Positions 53,556 to 62,156 of a DNA stretch of 64,000 nt are shown piece by piece; the stretch's first letter is position 1, and each line of letters begins with the position of its first letter. Below the pieces are notes generated by a model. That model was not told where the DNA came from and did not search any database. It saw nothing but the letters and a program-made list of their open reading frames with translations. Made by a program: the position numbers and the translations under genes. The stretch comes from Actinomycetota bacterium (GTDB lineage: Bacteria > Actinomycetota > Actinomycetes > Nanopelagicales > Nanopelagicaceae): positions 56,949-120,948 of the forward strand of contig VGBW01000004.1 in assembly GCA_016870365.1 (NCBI GenBank), written 5' to 3'.

Positions 53556-56029
53556 AGCTACCACTCTCTTGGCTTGCAGAATTTGTCGAGTTACCTAAGA
53601 GCATCTCCATATCCGACATTGCTACAGGTTTCACAAAAGTTGGATTTGAGATTGAGTCAATCTTTAACCCAGCAGATAGAATCAAAGGTCCATTAGTTGT
53701 TGGAAAAGTATTAAGTATCGAAGAGCTGGGCGGGCATAAGAAACCAATTCGCCATGTGGGTCTTGATTGCGCCGAAAATAGGACTAGATATGTCATCTGT
53801 GGTGCTACTAATTTTGTTGAAGGCGATTTGGTTGTAGTAGCCCTCCCCGGGGCAGTACTTGCGGGGAACTTTGCAATTTCGGCAAGGGAAACATATGGAA
53901 AAACGAGCAATGGAATGATCTGTAGTTCTAAAGAGCTGGGACTAGGAGATGATCACTCTGGGATTATCGTTCTTGATAGCCATGCAAAGATTGGAGGTTC
54001 AGCGCTTAAAGCACTTGGGGCAGATGATCCAGTCTTGGATATTGTGGTAAACCCTGATCGCGGCTATGCCATGAGCGTAAGAGGGGCGGCGAGAGAGCTT
54101 GCTGTAGCTATTGGTCTTAAATTCAAAGATGTTTCCTCAAGTAGTCTCATCTCATCACTCGATAAGAAGAAAAAGCGGGGCAAAATCACTCCGGTTTTAA
54201 TCTCGGATAAGACTGGTGCCGATCAGATATATCTGCGCAGCCTAAGTAATGTCGATCCCTTCAGGCCAACTCCGCCATGGATGGCAAGGCGCCTAAGTCA
54301 AGCCGGAATGCGCCCTATTTCAATCGTGGTAGATATCACCAATTATGTGATGCTAGAACTGGGCCAACCTCTTCATGCCTTTGATAGCGCGAAGATATCT
54401 GGAACACTAAAAGTTGCCAGAGCTGGGAAATTCACAGAATTAGTAACTCTAGATAAGGTCAAGAGAAAGCTTGCCAAAGACAATCTCCTAATCGTTGATG
54501 ACAAGAAGGTCTTAGCCTTAGCTGGAACCATGGGTGGCCTTGATAGTGAGGTAAGCGAATTTACCGTTGGCATAACGCTCGAGGCTGCGCACTTTGAGCC
54601 AGTATCAGTTGCTCGTAATTCTAGATGCCATAATTTGAGCTCAGAGGCCTCCAGGCGCTTTGAGCGCGGCGTTGATCCCGCTCTTGCTGAAGTGGCATCT
54701 GCTCGCGCGGCATTACTGTTAATTGAATATGCAGGGGCTATCTACAACGGCGCATCTTTCAAGACTTCTGCGATAAAGAGGCGCAGTATTACTATCGCAG
54801 CATCTGATATTTCGACACTCATCGGAACAACTTATAGGGATAAAGAGATCGAGAGATCCTTGAAAGCCATAGGTGCTGGTATGAGAAAGAGGGGAAAGAA
54901 GTGGATTGTAACCCCACCATCCTGGCGCCCAGACCTTAACGATCTTCCGGACTTAGCAGAGGAGGTGGCTAGATTCTTTGGTTACGACCGAATTCCCTCC
55001 CAGCTTCCTTCCGTGAAGTTGGCTAGTACTGGAATCACAGGTCTTACCGCTTTGCAGAAGCGACGCCGGGCAATGACTCTAAAACTAGCTAATAGAGGAC
55101 TCGTTGAAGTTCATAACTATCCATTTGTGAGCCAATCACAGATGGAACTTTTTGGTTTTGCTGGTGATCGCGCAAAGACATTCAAGATTGCAAACCCCAT
55201 GTCAGACGAGTATCCGTTTTTGAGAACGCATCTGACCCCAGGACTTATCGCAACGGCGGCCAGGAACCTGGCTAGGGGAGAGAAATCAGTAGCGCTCTTT
55301 GAAAGTGGGTCGATATTTAGAGACGTCGAGAAATTGAATTCCCCGGGTGAGATATCAGTCAAGAAGAGACCAACTGCTGCCCAAATAGAGCAGATTTATC
55401 AAAGCGTTCCAAAGCAACCTCTTCACATTGCAGGTGTTATTGCAGGAGAAATCACGAACTCTGGTTGGTGGGGTAAGGGGAGAAGTGTTGAATGGAGTGA
55501 TGCTGTTGATTTAGTAAGAGAGTTAATAGAGGAATCAGGAAACAATTATTCGATTGAGGCCGTTGATCTTGCTCCGTGGCATCCAGGCAGGTGTGCTGAA
55601 TTTAGAGTTGAAGGCAAAGCTGTGGCTCATGCGGGCCAAATTCATCCAAGAATCACTTCAGCGCTCTCCCTCCCTGAAGCAACTGCGGCATTTGCAGTAA
55701 TTGTTGATGGCCTTAGCTACCCAGATGGCTTCAAAGCTAGGCCGATTAGTTCTATGCCAGCTGCGATTCAGGACATTTCCTTGTTTGTTGACCAGAAAGT
55801 TCCTGCAGAAGGAGTTCAAGCAGCCCTTGCTGAAGGAGCTGGAGAGTTGTTGGAAAGCATTCAACTCTTCGATCGTTATCAGAAAGAGGGCGAATCTCAG
55901 GTTTCGCTGGCATTTTCATTGGTCTTTAGGGCCCCAGATCGAACCTTGACCGCAGAGGAAGTCTCCGAGCTTCGTCTAAAGGCCGGAGCTCTAGCCGGTA
56001 GGAAGTTCGGGGCGCAGATAAGAGCCTGA
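53552..56029 (+). CDS. pheT: Phenylalanine--tRNA ligase beta subunit
   Basis: PheT is the large structural and editing subunit of PheRS. In order, the 825 residues give an EMAP-like tRNA-binding domain (about 40-150), the B3/B4 editing domain (about 215-390), a B5 DNA-binding-like domain (about 400-470, with WRPDLNDLPDLAEEVARFFGYD), a catalytic-like core without activity, and the C-terminal FDX-ACB anticodon-binding domain (about 735-825, ISSMPAAIQDISLFVDQKV). The start overlaps pheS by 4 nt. The stop at 56027-56029 is immediately followed by the first ARG box of the arg operon. Confidence 0.97.
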   Translation: MKLPLSWLAEFVELPKSISISDIATGFTKVGFEIESIFNPADRIKGPLVVGKVLSIEELGGHKKPIRHVGLDCAENRTRYVICGATNFVEGDLVVVALPGAVLAGNFAISARETYGKTSNGMICSSKELGLGDDHSGIIVLDSHAKIGGSALKALGADDPVLDIVVNPDRGYAMSVRGAARELAVAIGLKFKDVSSSSLISSLDKKKKRGKITPVLISDKTGADQIYLRSLSNVDPFRPTPPWMARRLSQAGMRPISIVVDITNYVMLELGQPLHAFDSAKISGTLKVARAGKFTELVTLDKVKRKLAKDNLLIVDDKKVLALAGTMGGLDSEVSEFTVGITLEAAHFEPVSVARNSRCHNLSSEASRRFERGVDPALAEVASARAALLLIEYAGAIYNGASFKTSAIKRRSITIAASDISTLIGTTYRDKEIERSLKAIGAGMRKRGKKWIVTPPSWRPDLNDLPDLAEEVARFFGYDRIPSQLPSVKLASTGITGLTALQKRRRAMTLKLANRGLVEVHNYPFVSQSQMELFGFAGDRAKTFKIANPMSDEYPFLRTHLTPGLIATAARNLARGEKSVALFESGSIFRDVEKLNSPGEISVKKRPTAAQIEQIYQSVPKQPLHIAGVIAGEITNSGWWGKGRSVEWSDAVDLVRELIEESGNNYSIEAVDLAPWHPGRCAEFRVEGKAVAHAGQIHPRITSALSLPEATAAFAVIVDGLSYPDGFKARPISSMPAAIQDISLFVDQKVPAEGVQAALAEGAGELLESIQLFDRYQKEGESQVSLAFSLVFRAPDRTLTAEEVSELRLKAGALAGRKFGAQIRA

Positions 56030-56030
56030 C

Positions 56031-56064
56031 TGCATAAGTATACATAGATTTGCATAAGTATGCA
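56031..56064 (+). promoter_or_regulatory. Paired ARG boxes (ArgR operator) upstream of argC
   Basis: Two 14-bp palindromes, TGCATAAGTATACA (56031-56044, one mismatch) and TGCATAAGTATGCA (56051-56064, perfect), are centred 20 bp apart, close to the two-turn spacing of tandem ARG boxes. The second covers the -35 of the argC promoter. ArgR is encoded downstream in the same operon. Confidence 0.8.
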
Positions 56065-56078
56065 TATCTCGCTAATCT
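56050..56078 (+). promoter_or_regulatory. argC promoter (leaderless)
   Basis: TTGCAT (56050-56055), a 17-bp spacer and TAATCT (56073-56078), which ends exactly 6 nt before the argC ATG (56085). Transcription should begin at or next to the AUG; no Shine-Dalgarno is present. Confidence 0.7.
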
Positions 56079-56084
56079 GCCGCC

Positions 56085-57104
56085 ATGAAAATCGGAATCC
56101 TGGGAGCCAGCGGCTATGCCGGTGGCGAGCTCTTGCGTATTCTTGCTGGCCACCCAAATTTTGACGTCAGCTACATCGCAGCAGGTTCAAATGCGGGGGA
56201 GAAGATTACTGATCTGCACTCCCACTTAAACTCCTATGGAGATCAGAGATTTTCCGACACTGATATTGATGCAATCAATGAATGTGAGCTTGTTTTCCTT
56301 GCTCTACCTCATGGTCAATCTGCCGAATTAGTTAGGCAAATAGATGACCAGGTCAAGATCGTAGATCTTGGGGCAGATTACCGGTTGACCTCAGAGCAGG
56401 CTTGGAAGAAGTACTACAACGATAGTTATGCAGGTAGCTGGGTCTACGGACTGCCAGAGTTACCAGGAAAACGCGAAGCAATTGCAAAGTCGTCAAGGGT
56501 TGCAAACCCTGGATGCTACGCCACCGCTATAACGCTGGCAGCCGCTCCTGCCGTGCTAGCTGGTGGAATAGATACAAGCGACATTGTGGTCGTTGCAGCA
56601 AGTGGAACAACTGGCGCAGGACGAAGTGGCAAGGTGAGCCTTAGCGGAAGTGAAATCATGAATTCGATGGTCTCCTATAAGTTTGGCGGGGCTCATCAAC
56701 ACACTCCCGAGATTGAGCAATCTCTTTCAGAACTCAACTCAAAGGAAGTAAGAATTTCCTTCACTCCAATATTGGCGCCAATGCCACGAGGAATTCTGGC
56801 AACAGTTACTGCAAAAACAACGCATTCCGAGGTAGAGCTACGAGCAATTTATGAGAAGGCATATTCTGGCGAGCCATTTGTTCATCTACTGGCTCAGGGA
56901 CAACTCCCTGAAACCTCATCACTAAATGGATCTAATTCGGTTCAGATGCAAATTGCTGTAGATAGTCATACCTCAAGGTTTGTCGCATCTGTTGCTATCG
57001 ATAACCTAGGAAAAGGAGCAGCAGGGCAAGCAATTCAAAATGCTAATCTAATTTCTGGCCTTGCTGAATCGATGGGTCTAATGGCTATGGGAATTGGGCA
57101 ATGA
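56085..57104 (+). CDS. argC: N-acetyl-gamma-glutamyl-phosphate reductase
   Basis: ArgC reduces N-acetylglutamyl phosphate to the semialdehyde with NADPH, the third step of arginine synthesis. The 339-residue protein starts with the NADP Rossmann loop GILGASGYAGGELLRIL, and has LALPHGQSAELV, the catalytic Cys144 in VANPGCYATA, and GGAHQHTPEIEQ with the active-site His. It is the first gene of argC-J-B-D-R-H-tyrS, where each junction overlaps by 1-8 nt. Regulation by ArgR at the paired boxes upstream is strongly suggested. Confidence 0.97.
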   Translation: MKIGILGASGYAGGELLRILAGHPNFDVSYIAAGSNAGEKITDLHSHLNSYGDQRFSDTDIDAINECELVFLALPHGQSAELVRQIDDQVKIVDLGADYRLTSEQAWKKYYNDSYAGSWVYGLPELPGKREAIAKSSRVANPGCYATAITLAAAPAVLAGGIDTSDIVVVAASGTTGAGRSGKVSLSGSEIMNSMVSYKFGGAHQHTPEIEQSLSELNSKEVRISFTPILAPMPRGILATVTAKTTHSEVELRAIYEKAYSGEPFVHLLAQGQLPETSSLNGSNSVQMQIAVDSHTSRFVASVAIDNLGKGAAGQAIQNANLISGLAESMGLMAMGIGQ

Positions 57105-58270
57105 GCTTTTGGCCAGAATTTCGTCCGGAACTTCCCAGGGGTTTTCGGGGGGCAGGAGTTAGCGCAGGCCTCAAGGGTTCTGGTGAAAAAGATGTTGCCT
57201 TAATTGTTAATGATGGCCCCGATTATTTCGGCACAGCAGTTTTTACCAGTAATCAAGTTGTCGCAGCACCGGTTATCTGGAGCCGTCAGGTTGTTAGAGA
57301 TCAGCAAGTAGCTGCAGTGCTTCTTAATAGCGGAGGAGCAAATGCAGCCACAGGCCCTGTTGGCTTTGCCGATACCCATAAGTCAGCAGAGCAAGTCTCT
57401 AAATTGCTAGAAATTTCATCATCTGATGTAGCCATCTGTTCAACTGGCTTAATCGGAGTAAGACTACCTATGGATGAGATGCTGGCTGGAATTGTTCAGG
57501 CACATTCCTGTCTAAGTCCTGACTCAACTGAGGATATAGCTCGAGCGATCATGACTACCGACTCAAAGCCAAAGATTGCCAACTATGAAAAAGATGGAGC
57601 GCTCTTCACAGGAGTAGCCAAAGGAGCCGGGATGCTCGCACCCTCCCTGGCGACCATGCTCTCTGTGATTTTGACCGATGCCAAAGTCGAAAACACATGG
57701 GCGGATGCTGTTTTTAGAAAGGTCTGCGACAGGACATTTAATAGAATCGACTCGGATGGATGCACTTCTACTAATGACACCGTTCTATTTCTCTCATCAG
57801 GAGCATCTGGCAAGGTGATGACCAATGAAGATCTGGAAGAAGCGTTGCTGGCCGTTGCATCAAGTCTTTCGAAGCAATTAATTGCCGATGCCGAAGGGCA
57901 CACGAAAATCATCTCGATAACCACCATTAATGCCAAGAGTGAGAGAGATGCTGTTGAAATTGGAAGAGCTTGTGCCAGGAATAACCTACTTAAGTGTGCG
58001 CTAGGTGGTCAGGATGCCAACTGGGGTCGCGTCTTGGCAGCAATTGGTACTACCAATGCGGTAATTGATCCTCTCAATATCGATGTGGCTTTAAACGGCG
58101 TCAAGGTTTGCATAGCTAGCTCACCGGGTGAGGATAGATCTAAGGTTTCTATGGATGGCGAGCTAATTGAAATCCTGATAGATCTAAATGTTGGCACAGA
58201 ATCAGCAACTATCTTCACTAATGACCTATCGGCTGCATATGTCCATGAGAATTCGGCTTATTCAACATGA
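57101..58270 (+). CDS. argJ: Bifunctional ornithine acetyltransferase / N-acetylglutamate synthase
   Basis: ArgJ recycles the acetyl group from N-acetylornithine to glutamate and in its bifunctional form can also start the pathway with acetyl-CoA. The 389-residue precursor cuts itself before Thr185 in APSLATMLSVILTDA; the new N-terminal threonine is the nucleophile. Other family blocks are GGANAATGPVGFAD, CSTGLIGVRLP, RIDSDGCTSTNDT and DANWGRVLAAIG. No separate argA is in the window, so whether this ArgJ is mono- or bifunctional is open. It overlaps argC and argB by 4 nt each (ATGA). Confidence 0.96.
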   Translation: MSFWPEFRPELPRGFRGAGVSAGLKGSGEKDVALIVNDGPDYFGTAVFTSNQVVAAPVIWSRQVVRDQQVAAVLLNSGGANAATGPVGFADTHKSAEQVSKLLEISSSDVAICSTGLIGVRLPMDEMLAGIVQAHSCLSPDSTEDIARAIMTTDSKPKIANYEKDGALFTGVAKGAGMLAPSLATMLSVILTDAKVENTWADAVFRKVCDRTFNRIDSDGCTSTNDTVLFLSSGASGKVMTNEDLEEALLAVASSLSKQLIADAEGHTKIISITTINAKSERDAVEIGRACARNNLLKCALGGQDANWGRVLAAIGTTNAVIDPLNIDVALNGVKVCIASSPGEDRSKVSMDGELIEILIDLNVGTESATIFTNDLSAAYVHENSAYST

Positions 58271-59025
58271 TTGTCATCAAATTTGGCGGCCATGCCATGG
58301 GGGAGCACTCCAGAAAATGGGCAAGCGAAATTGCTGCGCGCTTTAGATCCGGAGAGAAATTTGTTATTGTTCATGGTGGTGGACCGCAGATAGATAAAGA
58401 ACTTGCAAGGCGAGGCATCGAAAAGAAGAGCGTCAACGGTTTTCGCATCACAACGCCAGAAATAATGGAAGTTGTCGAATTAATCCTTGCGGGTAACGTG
58501 CTTCGAGCAGTAGTTAGGGACCTAATTTCTGCTGGTATTCCTGCCGTGGGGCTCACCGGCAGTGACAATCAATTACTTGAAGTTGAACTAAGGGACGAGG
58601 CTAAGTTCGGCTTAGTTGGCCAGATAAGAAAGGTAAATCCAAAGATTATTAATGACCTACTTGACAAGGGTTATCTTCCAGTGATTTCCCCGGTTGCCGA
58701 TGACAGTTCCTCAAGAGCTCTGAATATAAATGCTGATATTGCAGCAGGCGCAATAGCTGGTTCTCTGAGAGCAGAGGAAACGCTTTTTTTGACCGATGTT
58801 CCTGGAATATATACCGCCTGGCCAGATCGCTCTTCTTTAATCACTGAGATCAGGCTTGCAGAACTCAAGAAGATTTCATTCGAAGGGGGAATGACTCCAA
58901 AGGTGGAGGCAGTAATAAACGCCATTGAATCTGGAGCCTCTTCTGCCCGGGTTATCGATGGCACATCGATGCCAGCCTTTATCGATGCGCTAAGTGGCGA
59001 TGGTGGAACGTTGGTGAAGCCATGA
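58267..59025 (+). CDS. argB: Acetylglutamate kinase (short form)
   Basis: ArgB phosphorylates N-acetylglutamate. The 252-residue amino-acid-kinase fold has the ATP-binding lysine in IKFGGHAMG, the glycine loop HGGGPQID, the substrate arginine region VNGFRITTPE, LNINADIAAGAIA and MTPKVEAVINA. It begins directly with the first beta strand, so it lacks the extra N-terminal helix of the roughly 290-residue arginine-inhibited kinases and resembles the arginine-insensitive E. coli type. The reading frame offers no upstream start to restore the helix. It overlaps argJ and argD by 4 nt each. Confidence 0.96.
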   Translation: MIVIKFGGHAMGEHSRKWASEIAARFRSGEKFVIVHGGGPQIDKELARRGIEKKSVNGFRITTPEIMEVVELILAGNVLRAVVRDLISAGIPAVGLTGSDNQLLEVELRDEAKFGLVGQIRKVNPKIINDLLDKGYLPVISPVADDSSSRALNINADIAAGAIAGSLRAEETLFLTDVPGIYTAWPDRSSLITEIRLAELKKISFEGGMTPKVEAVINAIESGASSARVIDGTSMPAFIDALSGDGGTLVKP

Positions 59026-60203
59026 GGAAAGGAAACAAGGAATCCATTGAGACGTGGAACTCTGTTATGCAGAGCAATTATGGAACCCCCAGCATTTCAC
59101 TGTCTCGTGGCAAAGGAATTGAAGTTTGGGACCTGGATGGAGTCAAATATCTAGATTTCCTAGGAGGTATTGCCACAAACATTCTGGGACATAACCATCC
59201 TTCGGTAGTTGCTGCGGTATCAAAGCAGATAAGGCGGTTAAGTCATGTAAGTAACTTCTACGCCCACCCGGTGGCTCTAGAACTTGCTGAGAAACTGCAG
59301 ACGATGACTTTAAATAAGAGTGCCAGGGTCTTCTTCTGTAACTCTGGAGCAGAGGCAAATGAGGCGGCGATAAAGATTGCACGCTTGCATCGTGGTAGGC
59401 GAATTGTTTCGGCAATTGGGTCATTTCACGGCAGAACTATGGGAGCACTTTCTCTAACCGGACAGAGCGCAAAAAGAGATGCCTTCAAGCCACTACTTCC
59501 TGGAGTAAAGCACGTGAAATATGGTGATATCAAGGCGCTAAGAAGAGCTGTTAACGGTAGAACTGCGATGGTTATCCTGGAACCTATTATGGGCGAGGCA
59601 GGCGTGATAACTCCGCCAAGTGGATATCTAAAGGCAGCAAGGCAAATCTGTGATGCTAAAGGTGCTCTCTTAGCAATCGATGCAGTGCAAACCGGGATGG
59701 GTAGATGCGGGCATTGGTTTGGATATGAAGATGAGAAAATAGAGCCTGATGTCATAACGATTGCAAAAGGCCTTGGCGGTGGCCTTCCACTAGCGGCAAT
59801 GATCACCCTAAGAGAGGCATCAGAGCTCTTTAAGGCGGGATCTCATGGGAGCACTTTCGGTGGAAATCCGGTAGCAACAGCTGCCGCCATGGCTGTTGTC
59901 GATGAAATTGAAAAGAGGAAGTATTTAGCTCTGAATTTGGTAAAAGGTGCGCTAATTCGAAACCTTATATCACCCATAATTGGAGTGAATCAGGTGCGCG
60001 GTAAAGGATTGCTAATTGGTATCTGCATGAAAGAGGATAAGGCCAAGCAGATAGCTGCTACCATGCAATCTAGAGGATTTCTGATAAATGCGGCTAACGA
60101 TGAAGTAATTCGAATAGCTCCGGCATTTGTAGTTAATGAGAAGCAGATTATGGCCTTTGCGTCTGCCTTCAATTCAAGCTGTGAGGAGATTTATCGTGGC
60201 TAA
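59022..60203 (+). CDS. argD: Acetylornithine aminotransferase
   Basis: ArgD is a class III PLP aminotransferase converting N-acetylglutamate semialdehyde to N-acetylornithine with glutamate as donor. The 393-residue protein has YLDFLGGIATNILGHNHP, NSGAEANEAAIKIAR, SFHGRTMGALSLTGQ, LLAIDAVQTGMGRCG and the PLP lysine Lys249 in TIAKGLGGGLPLAAM, then GSHGSTFGGNPVATAAA. Such enzymes may also serve lysine synthesis (DapC activity). The start overlaps argB (ATGA) and the end overlaps argR by 8 nt. Confidence 0.97.
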   Translation: MRKGNKESIETWNSVMQSNYGTPSISLSRGKGIEVWDLDGVKYLDFLGGIATNILGHNHPSVVAAVSKQIRRLSHVSNFYAHPVALELAEKLQTMTLNKSARVFFCNSGAEANEAAIKIARLHRGRRIVSAIGSFHGRTMGALSLTGQSAKRDAFKPLLPGVKHVKYGDIKALRRAVNGRTAMVILEPIMGEAGVITPPSGYLKAARQICDAKGALLAIDAVQTGMGRCGHWFGYEDEKIEPDVITIAKGLGGGLPLAAMITLREASELFKAGSHGSTFGGNPVATAAAMAVVDEIEKRKYLALNLVKGALIRNLISPIIGVNQVRGKGLLIGICMKEDKAKQIAATMQSRGFLINAANDEVIRIAPAFVVNEKQIMAFASAFNSSCEEIYRG

Positions 60204-60729
60204 ACGTGTCACTCTCTCTTCGAATGCCAGGCGGGCGCTAGTGGTCAATTTTGTGAACCAAGGCTTGGTCCGTTCTCAGAGTGATTTGGTAGACCTCTTG
60301 GCTGATGAAGGAATTGAAGTAACTCAAGCAACTGCAAGTCGCGACCTAGATGATGTGGGAGCGGTTAGAGGTAAAGATGCCTCAGGGGTCATGCGATATC
60401 AATTCCTTGAGTCAAGTGTTGAACCATTGGCCAGAATGGCTCGAGTTTCAGATCAATTACTCTTAAGTGTTACTGCCAGCGGGAATATCGTGGTCATTAA
60501 GACCCCACCAGGGGGGGCACAGCTTCTTGCAAGCGCCCTTGATCGCGCCTCGGAGAGCTCGGCTCTTCCAAATGCAATAGGAACTATCGCAGGAGATGAT
60601 ACCGTTCTAGTCATTTCACGAAACGCAAGCGGGGGAAAGCTTCTAGCAGCTCAACTTCGTGATTTCATTGCCACTGAGTTATCAGGTAGTACTCGAAAGA
60701 CAGGCAAATCAAAGAAGGTGAGAAGGTAA
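60196..60729 (+). CDS. argR: Arginine repressor ArgR
   Basis: ArgR is a hexameric regulator that binds ARG boxes when loaded with arginine. With GTG 60196 it has 177 residues: an N-terminal winged helix (about 10-75: NQGLVRSQSDLVDLLADEGI and TQATASRDLDDVGAV) and a C-terminal arginine-binding, oligomerising domain (about 95-165: KTPPGGAQLLASALDRA and GTIAGDDTVLVISR). GAGGAG at 60183-60188 stands 7 nt before this GTG, so I reject the longer frame from 60136. It overlaps argD by 8 nt and argH by one base. The likely target is the operator at 56031-56064, giving feedback on its own operon. Confidence 0.96.
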   Translation: MAKRVTLSSNARRALVVNFVNQGLVRSQSDLVDLLADEGIEVTQATASRDLDDVGAVRGKDASGVMRYQFLESSVEPLARMARVSDQLLLSVTASGNIVVIKTPPGGAQLLASALDRASESSALPNAIGTIAGDDTVLVISRNASGGKLLAAQLRDFIATELSGSTRKTGKSKKVRR

Positions 60730-62156
60730 TGGCGCTCTGGGGTGGCAGGTTCTCAAAGGTACCCGGGGAGGCAATGTTTTCACTTTCACGAAGCGTCCAT
60801 TTTGATTGGCGTTTATCTCTCTATGATTTGAGAAGCTCGCTCGCTCATCTAAACGCCCTGGAAGCTAATTCGATAATCGATAGGAGCTTAGCCAGCCGGA
60901 TTAGATCAGCTATAGGTGAGCTCCAGAGAGAAGTTGCTAGCGGAAAATTTGCACCAATTACTAGCGATGAAGATGTGCATTCTGCCCTTGAACGAGGCTT
61001 AATTGAAAAAGTTGGTCCAGAGGGCGGAGCAATTAGAGCCGGAAGATCTAGAAATGATCAAGTTGCTACCGATTTTCGCCTCTACTTGATTGATCATATG
61101 ATTGAAATTGCACTCGAGACATTAAAGCTAAGTAGCGCGATCACTGATCTTGCCAGCCAATATGTCAGTGATGTGGCACCCGGCTTTACTCATCTGCAGC
61201 ACGCTCAGCCGGTTTCATTTGGCCATGAATTAGCCAAGCATGCCCAGAGTTTGAGCCGGGATATCTCCAGAATCTCTGATTGGCTGAAAAGAAGCAAACT
61301 CTCACCCCTTGGTGCTGGCGCACTTGCTGGCTCATCACTTCCACTAAGTGTTGAAGCAAGCGCCACTGAGCTTGGCTTTACTGGAGTAATCGCCAATAGC
61401 ATCGATGCTGTAAGTGATCGAGACTTTGTTGCCGAAGCTTTATTCATCATCTCCTTAATCGGAGTTCATCTATCAAGAATAGGCGAGGAGTGGAGCCTTT
61501 ATGCCAGCATTGAATTTGGCTGGGTGGAGCTAGATGATGCCTATGCCACAGGATCTTCCATCATGCCGCAGAAAAAGAACCCAGATGCTGCAGAGCTGGC
61601 TAGAGGAAAATCTGGACGCTTTATCGGATCCCTTACCGCCTTACTGACGGTTATTAAGGGCCTACCCTTTGCCTATAACCGAGATCTGCAAGAGGATAAA
61701 GAGTTAACCTTTGATGCGGTGGAGAATCTACTCCTATTGCTTCCGGCAATTACTGGCATGGTGGCAAGTAGTAAGTTCAACAGGGAAAAGATGAGAGCCT
61801 CTGCCCCACTTGGTTTCTCACTTGCTACTGAAATCGCTGACTTTCTAGTTCTTAAGGGAGTTGCATTTCCGGGTGCCCATGAAGCAGCGGGCAAAGCAGT
61901 CAAAAGGTGCGAGGAGTTAGCGATAGAGCTAGTTCAGTTAAGTGATTCAGATCTAAAGGCGATAAGTCCTTTATTAACCGGGGAGGTAAGAAATAGGCTA
62001 AATCTTGACTCTGCCCTGAAAGTCAGAGATAGCATAAATGGAACTGCCCCTGAAAGTGTGAAGAAGCAGATTGCCAATTTGAGAGTAAGAATCTCGGCTG
62101 ACGCTAGAGCCTATGCCAGCGAGCGAAAGAGATTTTCAGGCATGATGGACCAATGA
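60729..62156 (+). CDS. argH: Argininosuccinate lyase
   Basis: ArgH cleaves argininosuccinate to arginine and fumarate, the last step. The 475-residue fumarase-superfamily protein opens WGGRFSKVPGEAM, has SDEDVHSALERGL, AGRSRNDQVATDFRLYL and the signature GSSIMPQKKNPDAAEL near residues 275-290 with the catalytic serine loop. Its ATG shares a base with the argR stop (TAATG). argF and argG, needed for the two steps before it, are not in this cluster. tyrS overlaps its stop as ATGA. Confidence 0.97.
   Translation: MALWGGRFSKVPGEAMFSLSRSVHFDWRLSLYDLRSSLAHLNALEANSIIDRSLASRIRSAIGELQREVASGKFAPITSDEDVHSALERGLIEKVGPEGGAIRAGRSRNDQVATDFRLYLIDHMIEIALETLKLSSAITDLASQYVSDVAPGFTHLQHAQPVSFGHELAKHAQSLSRDISRISDWLKRSKLSPLGAGALAGSSLPLSVEASATELGFTGVIANSIDAVSDRDFVAEALFIISLIGVHLSRIGEEWSLYASIEFGWVELDDAYATGSSIMPQKKNPDAAELARGKSGRFIGSLTALLTVIKGLPFAYNRDLQEDKELTFDAVENLLLLLPAITGMVASSKFNREKMRASAPLGFSLATEIADFLVLKGVAFPGAHEAAGKAVKRCEELAIELVQLSDSDLKAISPLLTGEVRNRLNLDSALKVRDSINGTAPESVKKQIANLRVRISADARAYASERKRFSGMMDQ

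Noticed and set aside
60136..60195. Longer N-terminus for argR
   Set aside because: The extra 20 residues are not like the family and lie within argD; a good Shine-Dalgarno precedes GTG 60196.
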